Made by a program: the position numbers and the translations under genes
The notes under the pieces: generated by a model
What the model was told of the DNA's origin: nothing
The model's database searches: none
What the model saw: the letters and a program-made list of their open reading frames with translations, nothing else
In this document: piece after piece, positions 27,301 through 34,744 of the stretch
Layout of the letters: each line of letters starts with the position of its first letter
How positions within the stretch are numbered: the first letter of the stretch is position 1
NCBI RefSeq assembly: GCF_024464185.1
Contig: NZ_JANHAU010000002.1
Coordinates: 434,001 to 498,000 of the forward strand
DNA: 64,000 nt
Reading direction: 5' to 3'
Source of the DNA: Haloarchaeobius salinus
Lineage (GTDB): Archaea > Halobacteriota > Halobacteria > Halobacteriales > Natrialbaceae

Positions 27301-28719
27301 ATGTCTGATGCTACCGAATCACAAGGGCGTTCCGGAACGCGACTCGCCGAGTACGGCATCGAGGACAAACCAGACCTGGAGAAGGCCATCCCGCTCGGGA
27401 TACAGCACCTCCTGGCGATGTTCCTCTCCACGGTGGCGCTGCCACTCGTCATCGCCGGGGCCATCGGCCTCTCGTCGGCGGACACGCAGTTCATCGTCCA
27501 GATGGCGCTGCTGGTCGCCGGGGTGGCGACCATCGTCCAGGTCTACCCACTCGGACCCGTAGGGGCGAAGCTCCCCATCGTGATGGGGACGAGCGCCATC
27601 TTCGTCGCACCGCTCATCAGCATCGGCAGCGAGTTCGGGTTGGCCGCCATCTTCGGCGCGGTGCTGGTCGCTGCACCCATCGAGGTGATCATCGGGTACT
27701 TCTTCGACGACGTGAAGCGACTGTTCCCGCCGCTCGTCACCGGCATCGTCGTCATGCTGGTCGGGCTGACGCTGATTCCCATCGCGATGCAGTACTCGGC
27801 CGGTGGCCCCGGAGCCGATACGTACGGGAACCTGGCCAACCTCGGACTGGCCGGGCTGGTCTTCGTCGTCGCGGTCGTCCTGAACCAGTTCTTCAGCGGC
27901 TTCCTCAGGGCCGGTGCCGTCCTCGTGGCGGTCGTGGTCGGCTACCTGGCGGCCATCCCCCTCGGCCTGCTGGACCTCTCCGGGGTCGCGTCGGCCGGCT
28001 GGGTGTCGGTTCCCGTGCCACTCTCGTACGGCCTCGCGTTCGAGCCCAGCGCGATCATCGTCGTCGCCTTCGCCTACGTCATCACGTCGATGGAGACCAT
28101 CGGCGACATCTCCGGGACGACCGAGTCGGTCGGGCGTGATCCCACCTCGGAGGAGGTGAAAGGCGGCCTCGTCGCCGACGGCGTGATGAGCGCGTTCGCC
28201 GCCGTGTTCAACGCCTTCCCGAACACGTCGTTCTCCCAGAACGTCGGCCTCATCGGCTTCACCGGCGTCGCCAGCCGGTTCGTCGTCGCCATCACCGGCG
28301 TGTTCCTCGTCGTGCTCGGGTTCATCCCGAAGGTCGCAGCGGTCGTCTCCGCGATGCCGGCACCGGTCCTCGGCGGGGCGGCGGTCGTCCTCTTCGGGAT
28401 GATCATCTCCATCGGCCTGCGCATCATCTCCCGCGGGGCGGCGCTCACCCAGCGCAACCTCACCATCATCGCCGTCTCCCTCGTCCTCGGCGTCGGGGTC
28501 GAGGTCCAGTCGGACATCCTCGTGAACGTCCCCTCCGATATCCAGGTGCTGGTCGGCTCGGGGCTCATCTCGGGCGGCGTCACCGCGCTGGTGCTGAACG
28601 CCGTACTCCCCGAGGGTGACGACGCCGCACGCGGCCCCGAGTCCGACCCCGACCCGGCCGTCGACAGCGTCGACGAGGACATCACGGACACCGACGAGGA
28701 GGCCGCGACGGGCAACTGA
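27301..28719 (+). CDS. NCS2 family nucleobase permease (second copy)
   Basis: A 472-residue NCS2 permease of the uracil/xanthine group with about 12-14 spans. It shares the YGIEDKP start motif with the copy at 16786 (AEYGIEDKPDLEKAIPLGIQHLL) and has NTSFSQNVGLIGFTGVASRF, the conserved region before the second half. It is the leftmost gene of the molybdenum-hydroxylase island, directly followed by a convergent ring-opening-type hydrolase. It probably imports the heterocycle that the island breaks down. Nucleobase versus another ring compound cannot be decided here. Confidence 0.92.
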   Translation: MSDATESQGRSGTRLAEYGIEDKPDLEKAIPLGIQHLLAMFLSTVALPLVIAGAIGLSSADTQFIVQMALLVAGVATIVQVYPLGPVGAKLPIVMGTSAIFVAPLISIGSEFGLAAIFGAVLVAAPIEVIIGYFFDDVKRLFPPLVTGIVVMLVGLTLIPIAMQYSAGGPGADTYGNLANLGLAGLVFVVAVVLNQFFSGFLRAGAVLVAVVVGYLAAIPLGLLDLSGVASAGWVSVPVPLSYGLAFEPSAIIVVAFAYVITSMETIGDISGTTESVGRDPTSEEVKGGLVADGVMSAFAAVFNAFPNTSFSQNVGLIGFTGVASRFVVAITGVFLVVLGFIPKVAAVVSAMPAPVLGGAAVVLFGMIISIGLRIISRGAALTQRNLTIIAVSLVLGVGVEVQSDILVNVPSDIQVLVGSGLISGGVTALVLNAVLPEGDDAARGPESDPDPAVDSVDEDITDTDEEAATGN

Positions 28720-28753
28720 GGACCAGGCGGTAGCGAGCGTGTCGTAGTCGACC

Positions 28754-28758
28754 AAAAA
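28754..28758 (-). terminator. T-run after the cyclase gene
   Basis: The minus strand reads TTTTT here, 16-20 bases past the stop of the cyclase gene. Short T-runs are the usual archaeal transcription terminators. Confidence 0.4.
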
Positions 28759-28773
28759 CCGACCGCGCGCCGC

Positions 28774-29538
28774 TCAGGCCTCGGTGAAGGCGACGACGCG
28801 GGACACCGAGGACTCGCCGCCGCGGAACCGCCACGGGAACGTCCCGATCTGGCAGCGCTCGTTCAGCAGCTCCTCGGGGACCTGCGCGTTCTCGACGTGG
28901 ACGATTCCCTCGGGGAACAGCTCGGTGTGCATGAGCTGGTAGCCCTCCGGCGGGAATATCTCGTCGAGGTCGTCGACGCCGTGCTTCTCGCGGGCCTCGC
29001 GGGCGAGTTCGGGGCGCACGTCGCGGATGACCGTGTTCATCGGGTGGTCCGCGCTCCCGCAGTCGAGTATCAGGTAGTTCAGGTCCATGTCGCGGCACCA
29101 CTCCGCGAACTCCATGTTCGGGCCGGGGTGCTTGCAGAAGAACGCGTGCGGGTCGGCCTCCTCGCGGTGCCAGGCGTACTTCTGGTAGCCGGTGTGGACG
29201 AACAGGATGTCGCCCTCGCGCACGTCGCAGACGTCCTCTATCATCTCGCTGGTGTAGACGTCGTAGTCCCCGACCTTGTCGGAGATGTCGGCGACGACGG
29301 CGTCGCTCACGAGTTCGTCGAGCGGCATCGACTCGATGTCCCGCCCGTGGGCGATGAAGTGCTTCTCGCCGTCGAGGTGGGTCCCCGTGTGGTTCATGAA
29401 CTCGATCTTCTGGCCGTTGACCTTCTCCGTGTCGAGGCTCTTCTCGTACCAGATCTTCGGGTTGTCGTACGTGGGCCAGGCGGGCGTGTCCTGGGACCAG
29501 GGCTGTGTCAGGTCGTGCATCTCGTAGCCGTCGAGCAT
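28774..29538 (-). CDS. Cyclase/kynurenine-formamidase-like metal hydrolase
   Basis: A 254-residue protein of the cyclase family (kynurenine formamidase, isatin hydrolase). The metal-binding motif H-T-G-T-H-L-D-x3-H is at residues about 50-60, and DLTQPWSQDTPAWP opens the fold. Family members hydrolyse amide or lactam bonds with Zn or Mn. ATG 29538 (MLDGYEMHDL) is preferred over an upstream GTG because a TATA-like CTTTCATTAC stands about 29 bases before it. It is divergent from the FAD subunit of the molybdenum hydroxylase, so it may open or process the hydroxylated ring. Substrate inferred only. Confidence 0.9.
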   Translation of the reverse strand: MLDGYEMHDLTQPWSQDTPAWPTYDNPKIWYEKSLDTEKVNGQKIEFMNHTGTHLDGEKHFIAHGRDIESMPLDELVSDAVVADISDKVGDYDVYTSEMIEDVCDVREGDILFVHTGYQKYAWHREEADPHAFFCKHPGPNMEFAEWCRDMDLNYLILDCGSADHPMNTVIRDVRPELAREAREKHGVDDLDEIFPPEGYQLMHTELFPEGIVHVENAQVPEELLNERCQIGTFPWRFRGGESSVSRVVAFTEA

Positions 29539-29615
29539 GGCATTGAAACACACGGGGAGGGGTAATGAAAGTTCGCCGCAGATCGGGGCGGGACAAGTGC
29601 TCACACACGCCAAGA

Positions 29616-29662
29616 TTTAATACACCGTCCTCCCGTGTTATTGGGTATCGTTCGCCCAACAC
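29616..29662 (+). promoter_or_regulatory. TATA-like box and leader hairpin of the FAD-subunit operon
   Basis: TTTAATA (29616-29622) is the best TATA candidate for the coxM-like gene at 29693. It implies a leader of about 45 bases, unlike most promoters here. GTGTT-A-TTGGG (29635-29645) can pair with CCCAACAC (29655-29662), leaving a small bulge. The element lies in the 154-base space shared with the divergent cyclase gene. Confidence 0.4.
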
Positions 29663-29692
29663 CGCCCGAGTCGGTCAGTCACAACAGTCACA

Positions 29693-30598
29693 ATGAAACC
29701 AGCCCAGTTCCAGTACCACCGTCCCACCTCGGCCGCCGAAGCAGTCGAACTCGCGGCCGAATTGGAGGAGGCAGAGTTCATGGCAGGTAACCAGTCGCTC
29801 GGCATCGTGATGTCGAACCGGCTGGCGACGCCTGCGAACATCGTCGATCTGAGCCGCGTCGACGAGCTCGACTTCGTCGAGGTCGACGAGGACACGGTTC
29901 GCGTCGGCGCGCTCACGACACACCGCAGCATCTCGCAGTCGGACGCGCTCGCCGAGCACGTCCCGATGCTACCCGCGGCGGCCGAGCAGATCGCCGGCCC
30001 GAGCGTCCGCAACCGCGGCACCCTCGGCGGGAGCCTCGGCGAGGCCGACCCGGCGGGCAACTACCCGGCCGCGCTGGTCGCCCTCGACGGCGACATCACG
30101 CTCCGTGGACCGGACGGAACCCGGACCACCAGCGCCCGCGACTTCTTCATCGCGTACATGTTCACCGACATGACCGAGGCGGAGCTCATCGAGTCCGTCT
30201 CGGTGCCACGGGAGCCGTTCCCGCCCGACCGGACGGGGATGGCGTTCGACGAGCTGAAGCGCGCCGCCCAGACGTGGCCGACCATCTCGGCCGGGGCGTC
30301 GGTCCGCGTCGACGACCCCGACGCCGACGAGCCGACGATCGAGGACGCCCGGCTCGCGCTGGCGAACGCGGCGGACGTCCCGCTGCACGTGCCCGACGCC
30401 GAGGCCGCCGTCGAGGGCGAGCCGCTCTCGGAGGCGACGCTCGACGAGGTGGGCGCGGCGGCCCGCGAGGCCGCCGACCCGTCCGAGGAGATGCACGCCG
30501 ACCGCGAGTTCAAGCTCGACGTCGCCGCGGAGTACAGCCGGCGGGCGCTCGAGACGGCGTACGGCCGGGCCTGCGGCACGGGAGGTGGGGCCGCATGA
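29693..30598 (+). CDS. FAD-binding subunit of a molybdenum hydroxylase (CoxM-type)
   Basis: A 301-residue medium subunit of the xanthine dehydrogenase/CO dehydrogenase family. It carries electrons from the iron-sulfur subunit to an acceptor through FAD. The two FAD motifs are modified but recognisable: AGNQSLGIVMSNRLATP near residue 28 and IAGPSVRNRGTLGGSLGEADPAGNYPAA near residue 100. The C-terminal CO-dehydrogenase flavoprotein domain follows. It overlaps the CoxG gene by four bases. The Mo and Fe-S subunits are encoded 4-8 kb away on the other strand, an unusual split. Confidence 0.92.
   Translation: MKPAQFQYHRPTSAAEAVELAAELEEAEFMAGNQSLGIVMSNRLATPANIVDLSRVDELDFVEVDEDTVRVGALTTHRSISQSDALAEHVPMLPAAAEQIAGPSVRNRGTLGGSLGEADPAGNYPAALVALDGDITLRGPDGTRTTSARDFFIAYMFTDMTEAELIESVSVPREPFPPDRTGMAFDELKRAAQTWPTISAGASVRVDDPDADEPTIEDARLALANAADVPLHVPDAEAAVEGEPLSEATLDEVGAAAREAADPSEEMHADREFKLDVAAEYSRRALETAYGRACGTGGGAA
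30581..30586 (+). promoter_or_regulatory. Ribosome binding site of the CoxG gene
   Basis: GGAGGT lies eight bases before ATG 30595, inside the end of the FAD-subunit gene. Together with the ATGA overlap it shows translational coupling. Confidence 0.5.
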
Positions 30599-31110
30599 TC
30601 GAGTTCGACGGCGAGTTCGAACTGGACATGCCCCCGGAGGAGCTGTGGCCGTACTTCACCGACCCCGACGTCATCGCGGACTGCGCGCCGGGGATGAAGG
30701 AGCTGAAGCTGAACTCGCCGTCGGACCTCGAGGCCGTGATGTCCGTGAAGGTCGGCAGCGTCAGCCCCACCTTCGACGTGGACGTGACGGTCGTCGAAGC
30801 GACGGAGCCGTCGACCCTGCGGATGAGTGCGGTCGGGAACTCCAGCCGGAACGCGTTCGAGACGGCCGCGCACATGGACCTCCAGCCGACCGACGAGGGT
30901 GGGACGCTTGCGACCTGGCACGCGAGCGCCGAGGTGTCGGGCCTCATCGCCAGCCTCGGCCAGCGCGCGCTCGGCGGCGTCACCACCCGGCTCGTCAACA
31001 ACTTCTTCGACGACCTGCAGGCGGCCGCCGAGGAGGGCGAGCCCGCCGAGTCGAAGCTGGAGGGGGCCGAGGACGCCGAACCGGTGGTCGAGGTCGACAC
31101 CGACGAGTGA
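30595..31110 (+). CDS. CoxG family protein (SRPBCC fold)
   Basis: A 171-residue CoxG protein. The SRPBCC fold is seen from MIEFDGEFELDMPPEELWPYFTDPDVIADCAPGM through SGLIASLGQRALGGVTTRLVNNFFDDL; the tail after residue 150 is acidic. CoxG proteins are regular partners of CO-dehydrogenase-type molybdenum enzymes; in carboxydotrophs CoxG anchors the enzyme to the membrane, which may or may not hold for this island. Coupled to the FAD subunit by an ATGA overlap. Confidence 0.92.
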   Translation: MIEFDGEFELDMPPEELWPYFTDPDVIADCAPGMKELKLNSPSDLEAVMSVKVGSVSPTFDVDVTVVEATEPSTLRMSAVGNSSRNAFETAAHMDLQPTDEGGTLATWHASAEVSGLIASLGQRALGGVTTRLVNNFFDDLQAAAEEGEPAESKLEGAEDAEPVVEVDTDE

Positions 31111-31115
31111 GCCGA

Positions 31116-31149
31116 CTGGGAGACCGACCGCTCCCAGCCGATGTCTTTT
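31116..31149 (+). terminator. Hairpin plus short T-run after coxM-coxG
   Basis: CTGGGAG (31116-31122) and CTCCCAG (31131-31137) form a perfect 7-bp stem with an 8-base loop, followed by TTTT at 31146-31149. It starts six bases after the CoxG stop. The T-run (within TCTTTTCG) is at the same time a TATA-like element 30 bases before ATG 31177, so one sequence may end one transcript and start the next. Confidence 0.45.
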
Positions 31150-31176
31150 CGACCCTCGCGGTCCGTCTCTCGGTCG

Positions 31177-31824
31177 ATGAAGTCGATGTCCGTCGAGCTC
31201 CGCTACGCCGAGTCGGCGCTCGCGCCGATGCACCGCGGGCTCTGTGAGTCGTCCGACCTCGACCGCGAGGTCGTCCTCGGCGGGCAGTCCGTCGACGGTG
31301 TCGAGACGGTCAGCTCGTTCGTCTACGGCGAGCCGGACGCGTACGAGGCGCTGCTGACCGACCGAGAGGCGGTACTGGAGTACGACATCACGCCAACCGA
31401 GGACGGCTGCTTCGTCTACGTCCGGCAGGAGCTCGGCCCGGAGGGACTCTCGCTCCTGGACTCGCTCGCACAGGACACCGTGGTCGTCGTCCCGCCCATC
31501 GAGTTCCGTTCCGACCGGACGATGGCGCTCACGCTCGTCGGCCACGGCGACGACCTCAGGGCCGTCCTCGACTCGTTCCCCGAGGCGGTCACGGTCGACG
31601 TCCGACGGGTGAGCGACGGCGTGACCGCCCACGACACGGCCGTCTCGGCGCGCCAGCAGGACGCGCTCCGGGCGGCGTGGGACCTGGGCTACTACGAGAT
31701 ACCCCGGCGCAACGGCATCGAGGCCGTCGCCGACGAACTCGACTGCGCCGTCTCGACCGCCTCGGAGCTCCTCCGGCGGGCCGAGGCCCACGCAGTCGGT
31801 GAGGTGCTCGGCGGCGACGTATAA
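31177..31824 (+). CDS. HTH_10 (Bat-type) regulator
   Basis: A 215-residue regulator: an N-terminal ligand or effector region (SVELRYAESALAPMHRGL onward) and a C-terminal HTH_10 domain from about residue 155 (SARQQDALRAAWDLGYYEIPRRNGIEAVADELDCAVSTASELLRRAE). ATG 31177 is preferred over ATG 31141, since the TATA-like TCTTTTCG sits between them; ATG 31186 is also possible. It follows the FAD subunit and CoxG and is the only regulator inside the island, so it is the best candidate for controlling it. Confidence 0.88.
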   Translation: MKSMSVELRYAESALAPMHRGLCESSDLDREVVLGGQSVDGVETVSSFVYGEPDAYEALLTDREAVLEYDITPTEDGCFVYVRQELGPEGLSLLDSLAQDTVVVVPPIEFRSDRTMALTLVGHGDDLRAVLDSFPEAVTVDVRRVSDGVTAHDTAVSARQQDALRAAWDLGYYEIPRRNGIEAVADELDCAVSTASELLRRAEAHAVGEVLGGDV

Positions 31825-31877
31825 AGCCACGATAGCTATCGGGGGAAGGCCGGTGCCCCCGGCGCACCGAGCTATCG
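31819..31877 (+). promoter_or_regulatory. TATA box with palindrome before the methyltransferase gene
   Basis: GTATAAAG (31819-31826) is a good TATA box that contains the stop codon of the regulator. Eight bases on is the perfect palindrome CGATAGCTATCG (31830-31841), and a half copy AGCTATCG (31870-31877) touches ATG 31879. The arrangement fits a repressor operator, possibly of the adjacent HTH_10 regulator. A 12-base palindrome alone is not rare in 64 kb. Confidence 0.45.
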
Positions 31878-31878
31878 T

Positions 31879-32595
31879 ATGGCCGAGACCACGATGCCGT
31901 CGGGCGAGCACCGGAGCCGTGTGGAACGCAGCCGTCGCAAGTGGGACTTCTGGAGCTCGTGCGAGCGGCTGTGGTCGGTCTACGAGCGGGACACCGTCGA
32001 GGTGCGACGCGACGCCGTCGCACAGCTCGACCTGGAGCCGGGCGACGCCGTCATCGACATCGGCTGCGGCCGGGGCGCGAACTTCGAGCTGCTCCGGGAG
32101 GCGGTCGGTCCGGACGGCTCCGTCCTCGGCGTCGACTACAGCCCGGGGATGCTGGCCGGCGCGGCCGAGCGCATCGAGGAGCACGGCTGGGAGAACGTCG
32201 AGACGCTTCGCGCCGACGCGACCGCGCTCCCGGTCGCCACCGAGCGGTTCGACGGCGCGCTGGCGACGACCGCCGTGAGCGCCATGCCCGACGTGCGGGC
32301 CGTCGTCGAGAACGTCCACGACGCGCTCGCGCCGGGTGCGAGCTTCGCGGTGTACGACATCCGGCTGGCACCGTCGGGAGCCGCCAGACTCCTGAACCCG
32401 CTGGTCTACGCCGGGTACCGACTCATCGGGAACTGGAACCGGGAGGAGAGCGTTCTCGACGAGCTGGAGCGGGCGTTCGCGGACGTAGAGCTGGTCGAGA
32501 CGTTCGCGCTCGGGACGAACTACGTCGCCGTGGCGAGGAAGGCAGGACTGGAGTCGGGTCGTGCTGCTGCCGCCGAGGTCGACGGCGACGAGTGA
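31879..32595 (+). CDS. Class I SAM-dependent methyltransferase
   Basis: A 238-residue methyltransferase with motif I VIDIGCGRGANFELL near residue 60, the acidic loop GVDYSPGML, and motif IV region TERFDGALATTAVSAMP. A short conserved part AGYRLIGNWNREESVLDEL follows. Methyl acceptor unknown; the UbiE/Methyltransf_11 group covers quinones, lipids and small molecules. It ends one base before the interrupted lipoprotein gene on the other strand. No obvious link to the molybdenum island around it. Confidence 0.88.
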   Translation: MAETTMPSGEHRSRVERSRRKWDFWSSCERLWSVYERDTVEVRRDAVAQLDLEPGDAVIDIGCGRGANFELLREAVGPDGSVLGVDYSPGMLAGAAERIEEHGWENVETLRADATALPVATERFDGALATTAVSAMPDVRAVVENVHDALAPGASFAVYDIRLAPSGAARLLNPLVYAGYRLIGNWNREESVLDELERAFADVELVETFALGTNYVAVARKAGLESGRAAAAEVDGDE

Positions 32596-32596
32596 C

Positions 32597-33235
32597 TCAG
32601 GACAGCGAGAGCGAGAGTCTCCCGTCCCGACCGACTCGAAGTGTACACATCACGTTCTGTTCGATTGACGAGCCCGACTCCATGTGTTGGTCACCCCGGG
32701 GCTGGCCGATCTCGATGGCGACCTCCGTCCGATACTCGCCAGTCGGCAAACAGCGGTCCGCAGGGCCGTGGTAGTACACCTGCTGCCGAGCCGTGTACGT
32801 CTCACCGCCGGGGATGTGGACGGCGGGTGCCATGGAGATGAAGGAAACGTAGGCCTCGCCGTCGTCGCCGTCAACGACCCGCCAGCAACCGGCCTCCCGT
32901 TGCCGCTCGCCCCGGCGGACGTCGACCTGGCTCGACTGCTCCGGGAGCAGGATCACCTCGCCGTGCTCGCCGGCCAGCTCGGAGACGAACTCGAACGGGC
33001 TGGCACCGAGATTCGCGTGCTTGACACCGAGAACTGCGCCGCCCGCGTTCTCGATCCGAATCTCGGTCCGGCCGGGGGCGTCGGCGGACGGCTGTTCGAC
33101 CACGGCACCGTCGAACTGCAGGGGCGGTTCGTCGTGACCGTCGCCCTGGTCGGTCGGCAGTCAACCACAGCCCGCGAGGCCGCCGACGGTCGCGACGGCC
33201 GCCGACTGGAGGAACCGCCGCCTGTGGAGGGGCAT
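32597..33235 (-). pseudogene. Secreted lipoprotein gene interrupted by an in-frame TGA
   Basis: From ATG 33235 the minus strand encodes MPLHRRRFLQSAAVATVGG then LAGCG, a twin-arginine-type lipoprotein signal with lipobox Cys23. Codon 25 (33163-33161) is TGA. The same frame then stays open to 32597 with a normal haloarchaeal protein: an acidic linker LPTDQGDGHDEPP, then a beta-rich domain (TEIRIENAGGAVLGVKH to the end). I do not recognise the domain. The intact product would be about 212 residues. The downstream part could still be made from GTG 33103, but without export. A single base change or a sequencing error explains the stop. Confidence 0.8.
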
Positions 33236-33366
33236 ATCGTGTTCTGTGACACGTCGTGGCAAGTGCTTTGTCCCGCGTCCACCCGGCCGTTCACGGGGCA
33301 CCTGCACCCGGCTGGCGGGTCACGTTCCGTAACACTATACCCGGAGCCGACCCTCGCCACGACCAG

Positions 33367-34719
33367 ATGACGCTGGCGAACGTCCCCCGCTACGCCGAGT
33401 CGGTGGTCTCCCGGCAGGGCGAGCACGCCGTCGTCGTCGGGGCGAGCATGGCCGGGCTGGTCGCGGCCAGGGTGCTCGCGGACGCGTTCGACCGCGTGAC
33501 CGTGCTCGACCGCGATTCGCTCCCGGACGACCCGGTCACCCGACGGGGCGTGCCGCAGGGCCACCAGCCGCACGTGCTGCTGGAGGCGGGACGGGCGACG
33601 CTCGCGGACCTGTTCCCGGGCTTCGCGGAGGAGCTGCTGGCGAGCGGCGGGCTGGTCATCGACTGGACGCACGACCTCGTCCACTACGAGGCGGGCGACT
33701 ATCTCGAACCCGGACCGACACGACGGCCGATGTACGCGGCGAGCCGGCCGCTGTTCGAGGCGGTCAGCCGACGCTGTCTGGCGACGGTCGACGGCGTGCG
33801 GCTCCGTCCTTCGTGCCGGTTCGTCGACTACCACCTCGCCGACGACGGGAGACGGGTCGACGGTGTGGTCGTCGACTCCGGCGACGACGCGGACACCGCT
33901 ACCCTCCCTGCTGACCTCGTCGTCGACGCGACGGGGCGGACCTCCCGGACGCCCGCGTGGCTCGCCGAACACGGCTACGAGCGCCCGCCGGAGGAGGAGG
34001 TGATGGTGGACGTCCGCTACGCGACGGCGGTCGTCGACCGACCGCCCGGGGACCGCCGCGCCTTCTTCGTGCCGCCGACCGCGCCCCGGACCCGCGGGGG
34101 TGGCGCGTTCCCCGTCGAGGGCGACCGCTGGCTCGTCACGCTCCAGGGCGTCCACGGCGACGACCCGCCGACGGACCCGGCGGGGCTGCAGGCGTTCGCG
34201 GCGAGTCTGCCGGTCGACCACCTCGCGCGGCTGCTCGACGAGCGCGAGTGGGTGGGCGATGGCGTCCAGAGCTACCCGTTCCCGTCGAACAGGCGTCGCT
34301 ACTACGAGCGGTTGGACCGGTTCCCCGACGGGCTGGTCGTCGTCGGCGACGCCGTCGCGAGCTTCAACCCGGTGTACGGGCAGGGGATCTCGGTTGCGGC
34401 GCTTGAGGCGCTCGTCCTGCACCACGCGCTCGCAGACGGCGGGGTCGACGGACTCGGCCCTCGCTTCTTCGACCGGGCGAGCGAGGTGGTCGACGTGGCC
34501 TGGACGATGGCGGTCGGCTCGGACCTCGGCTACGAGGCGACCGAGGGCTCGCAGTCGGCGGTCGAGTGGCTGTTCACGCGCTACCTCGCGCGACTGGTCA
34601 GGACCGCACAGGACGACGGGGCGGTCGCCGACGCCTACGGCCGGGTCGTGACGATGGCGGAGCCGCCGTCGTCGCTGCTCAGGCCGGGGCTCGCGGCGCG
34701 TGTGCTGTCGCCGCGGTAA
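33367..34719 (+). CDS. FAD-dependent oxidoreductase/monooxygenase-like
   Basis: A 450-residue flavoprotein of the p-hydroxybenzoate hydroxylase/geranylgeranyl reductase superfamily. The dinucleotide motif is AVVVGASMAGLVAARVLAD near residue 20; the second FAD motif is LVVVGDAVASFNPVYGQGIS near residue 330, and DLVVDATGRTSRTPAWL is the middle GD-type motif. A hydroxylase or reductase acting on a hydrophobic substrate is likely. ATG 33367 is supported by the TATA-like CTATAC 29 bases upstream. It converges with the molybdenum subunit gene 25 bases away, but its role in the island is unproven. Confidence 0.87.
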   Translation: MTLANVPRYAESVVSRQGEHAVVVGASMAGLVAARVLADAFDRVTVLDRDSLPDDPVTRRGVPQGHQPHVLLEAGRATLADLFPGFAEELLASGGLVIDWTHDLVHYEAGDYLEPGPTRRPMYAASRPLFEAVSRRCLATVDGVRLRPSCRFVDYHLADDGRRVDGVVVDSGDDADTATLPADLVVDATGRTSRTPAWLAEHGYERPPEEEVMVDVRYATAVVDRPPGDRRAFFVPPTAPRTRGGGAFPVEGDRWLVTLQGVHGDDPPTDPAGLQAFAASLPVDHLARLLDEREWVGDGVQSYPFPSNRRRYYERLDRFPDGLVVVGDAVASFNPVYGQGISVAALEALVLHHALADGGVDGLGPRFFDRASEVVDVAWTMAVGSDLGYEATEGSQSAVEWLFTRYLARLVRTAQDDGAVADAYGRVVTMAEPPSSLLRPGLAARVLSPR

Positions 34720-34744
34720 CGGGGACGTCGACAGCTCGTCACCG

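Noticed and set aside
31141-31176. Upstream ATG 31141 as start of the HTH_10 regulator
   Set aside because: It would place the TATA-like element inside the coding region and adds a Ser/Arg-rich extension unlike the family.
33161-33163. Selenocysteine or programmed readthrough at the TGA in the lipoprotein gene
   Set aside because: Selenocysteine is not known in haloarchaea, no SECIS-like element was seen, and a point mutation or sequencing error is simpler.
18439-33342. The 11-mer ACACTATACCC shared by the NCS2 leader (18439-18449) and the FAD oxidoreductase promoter (33332-33342)
   Set aside because: Hundreds of shared 11-mers are expected by chance in 64 kb, and in the second place it is simply the TATA region.
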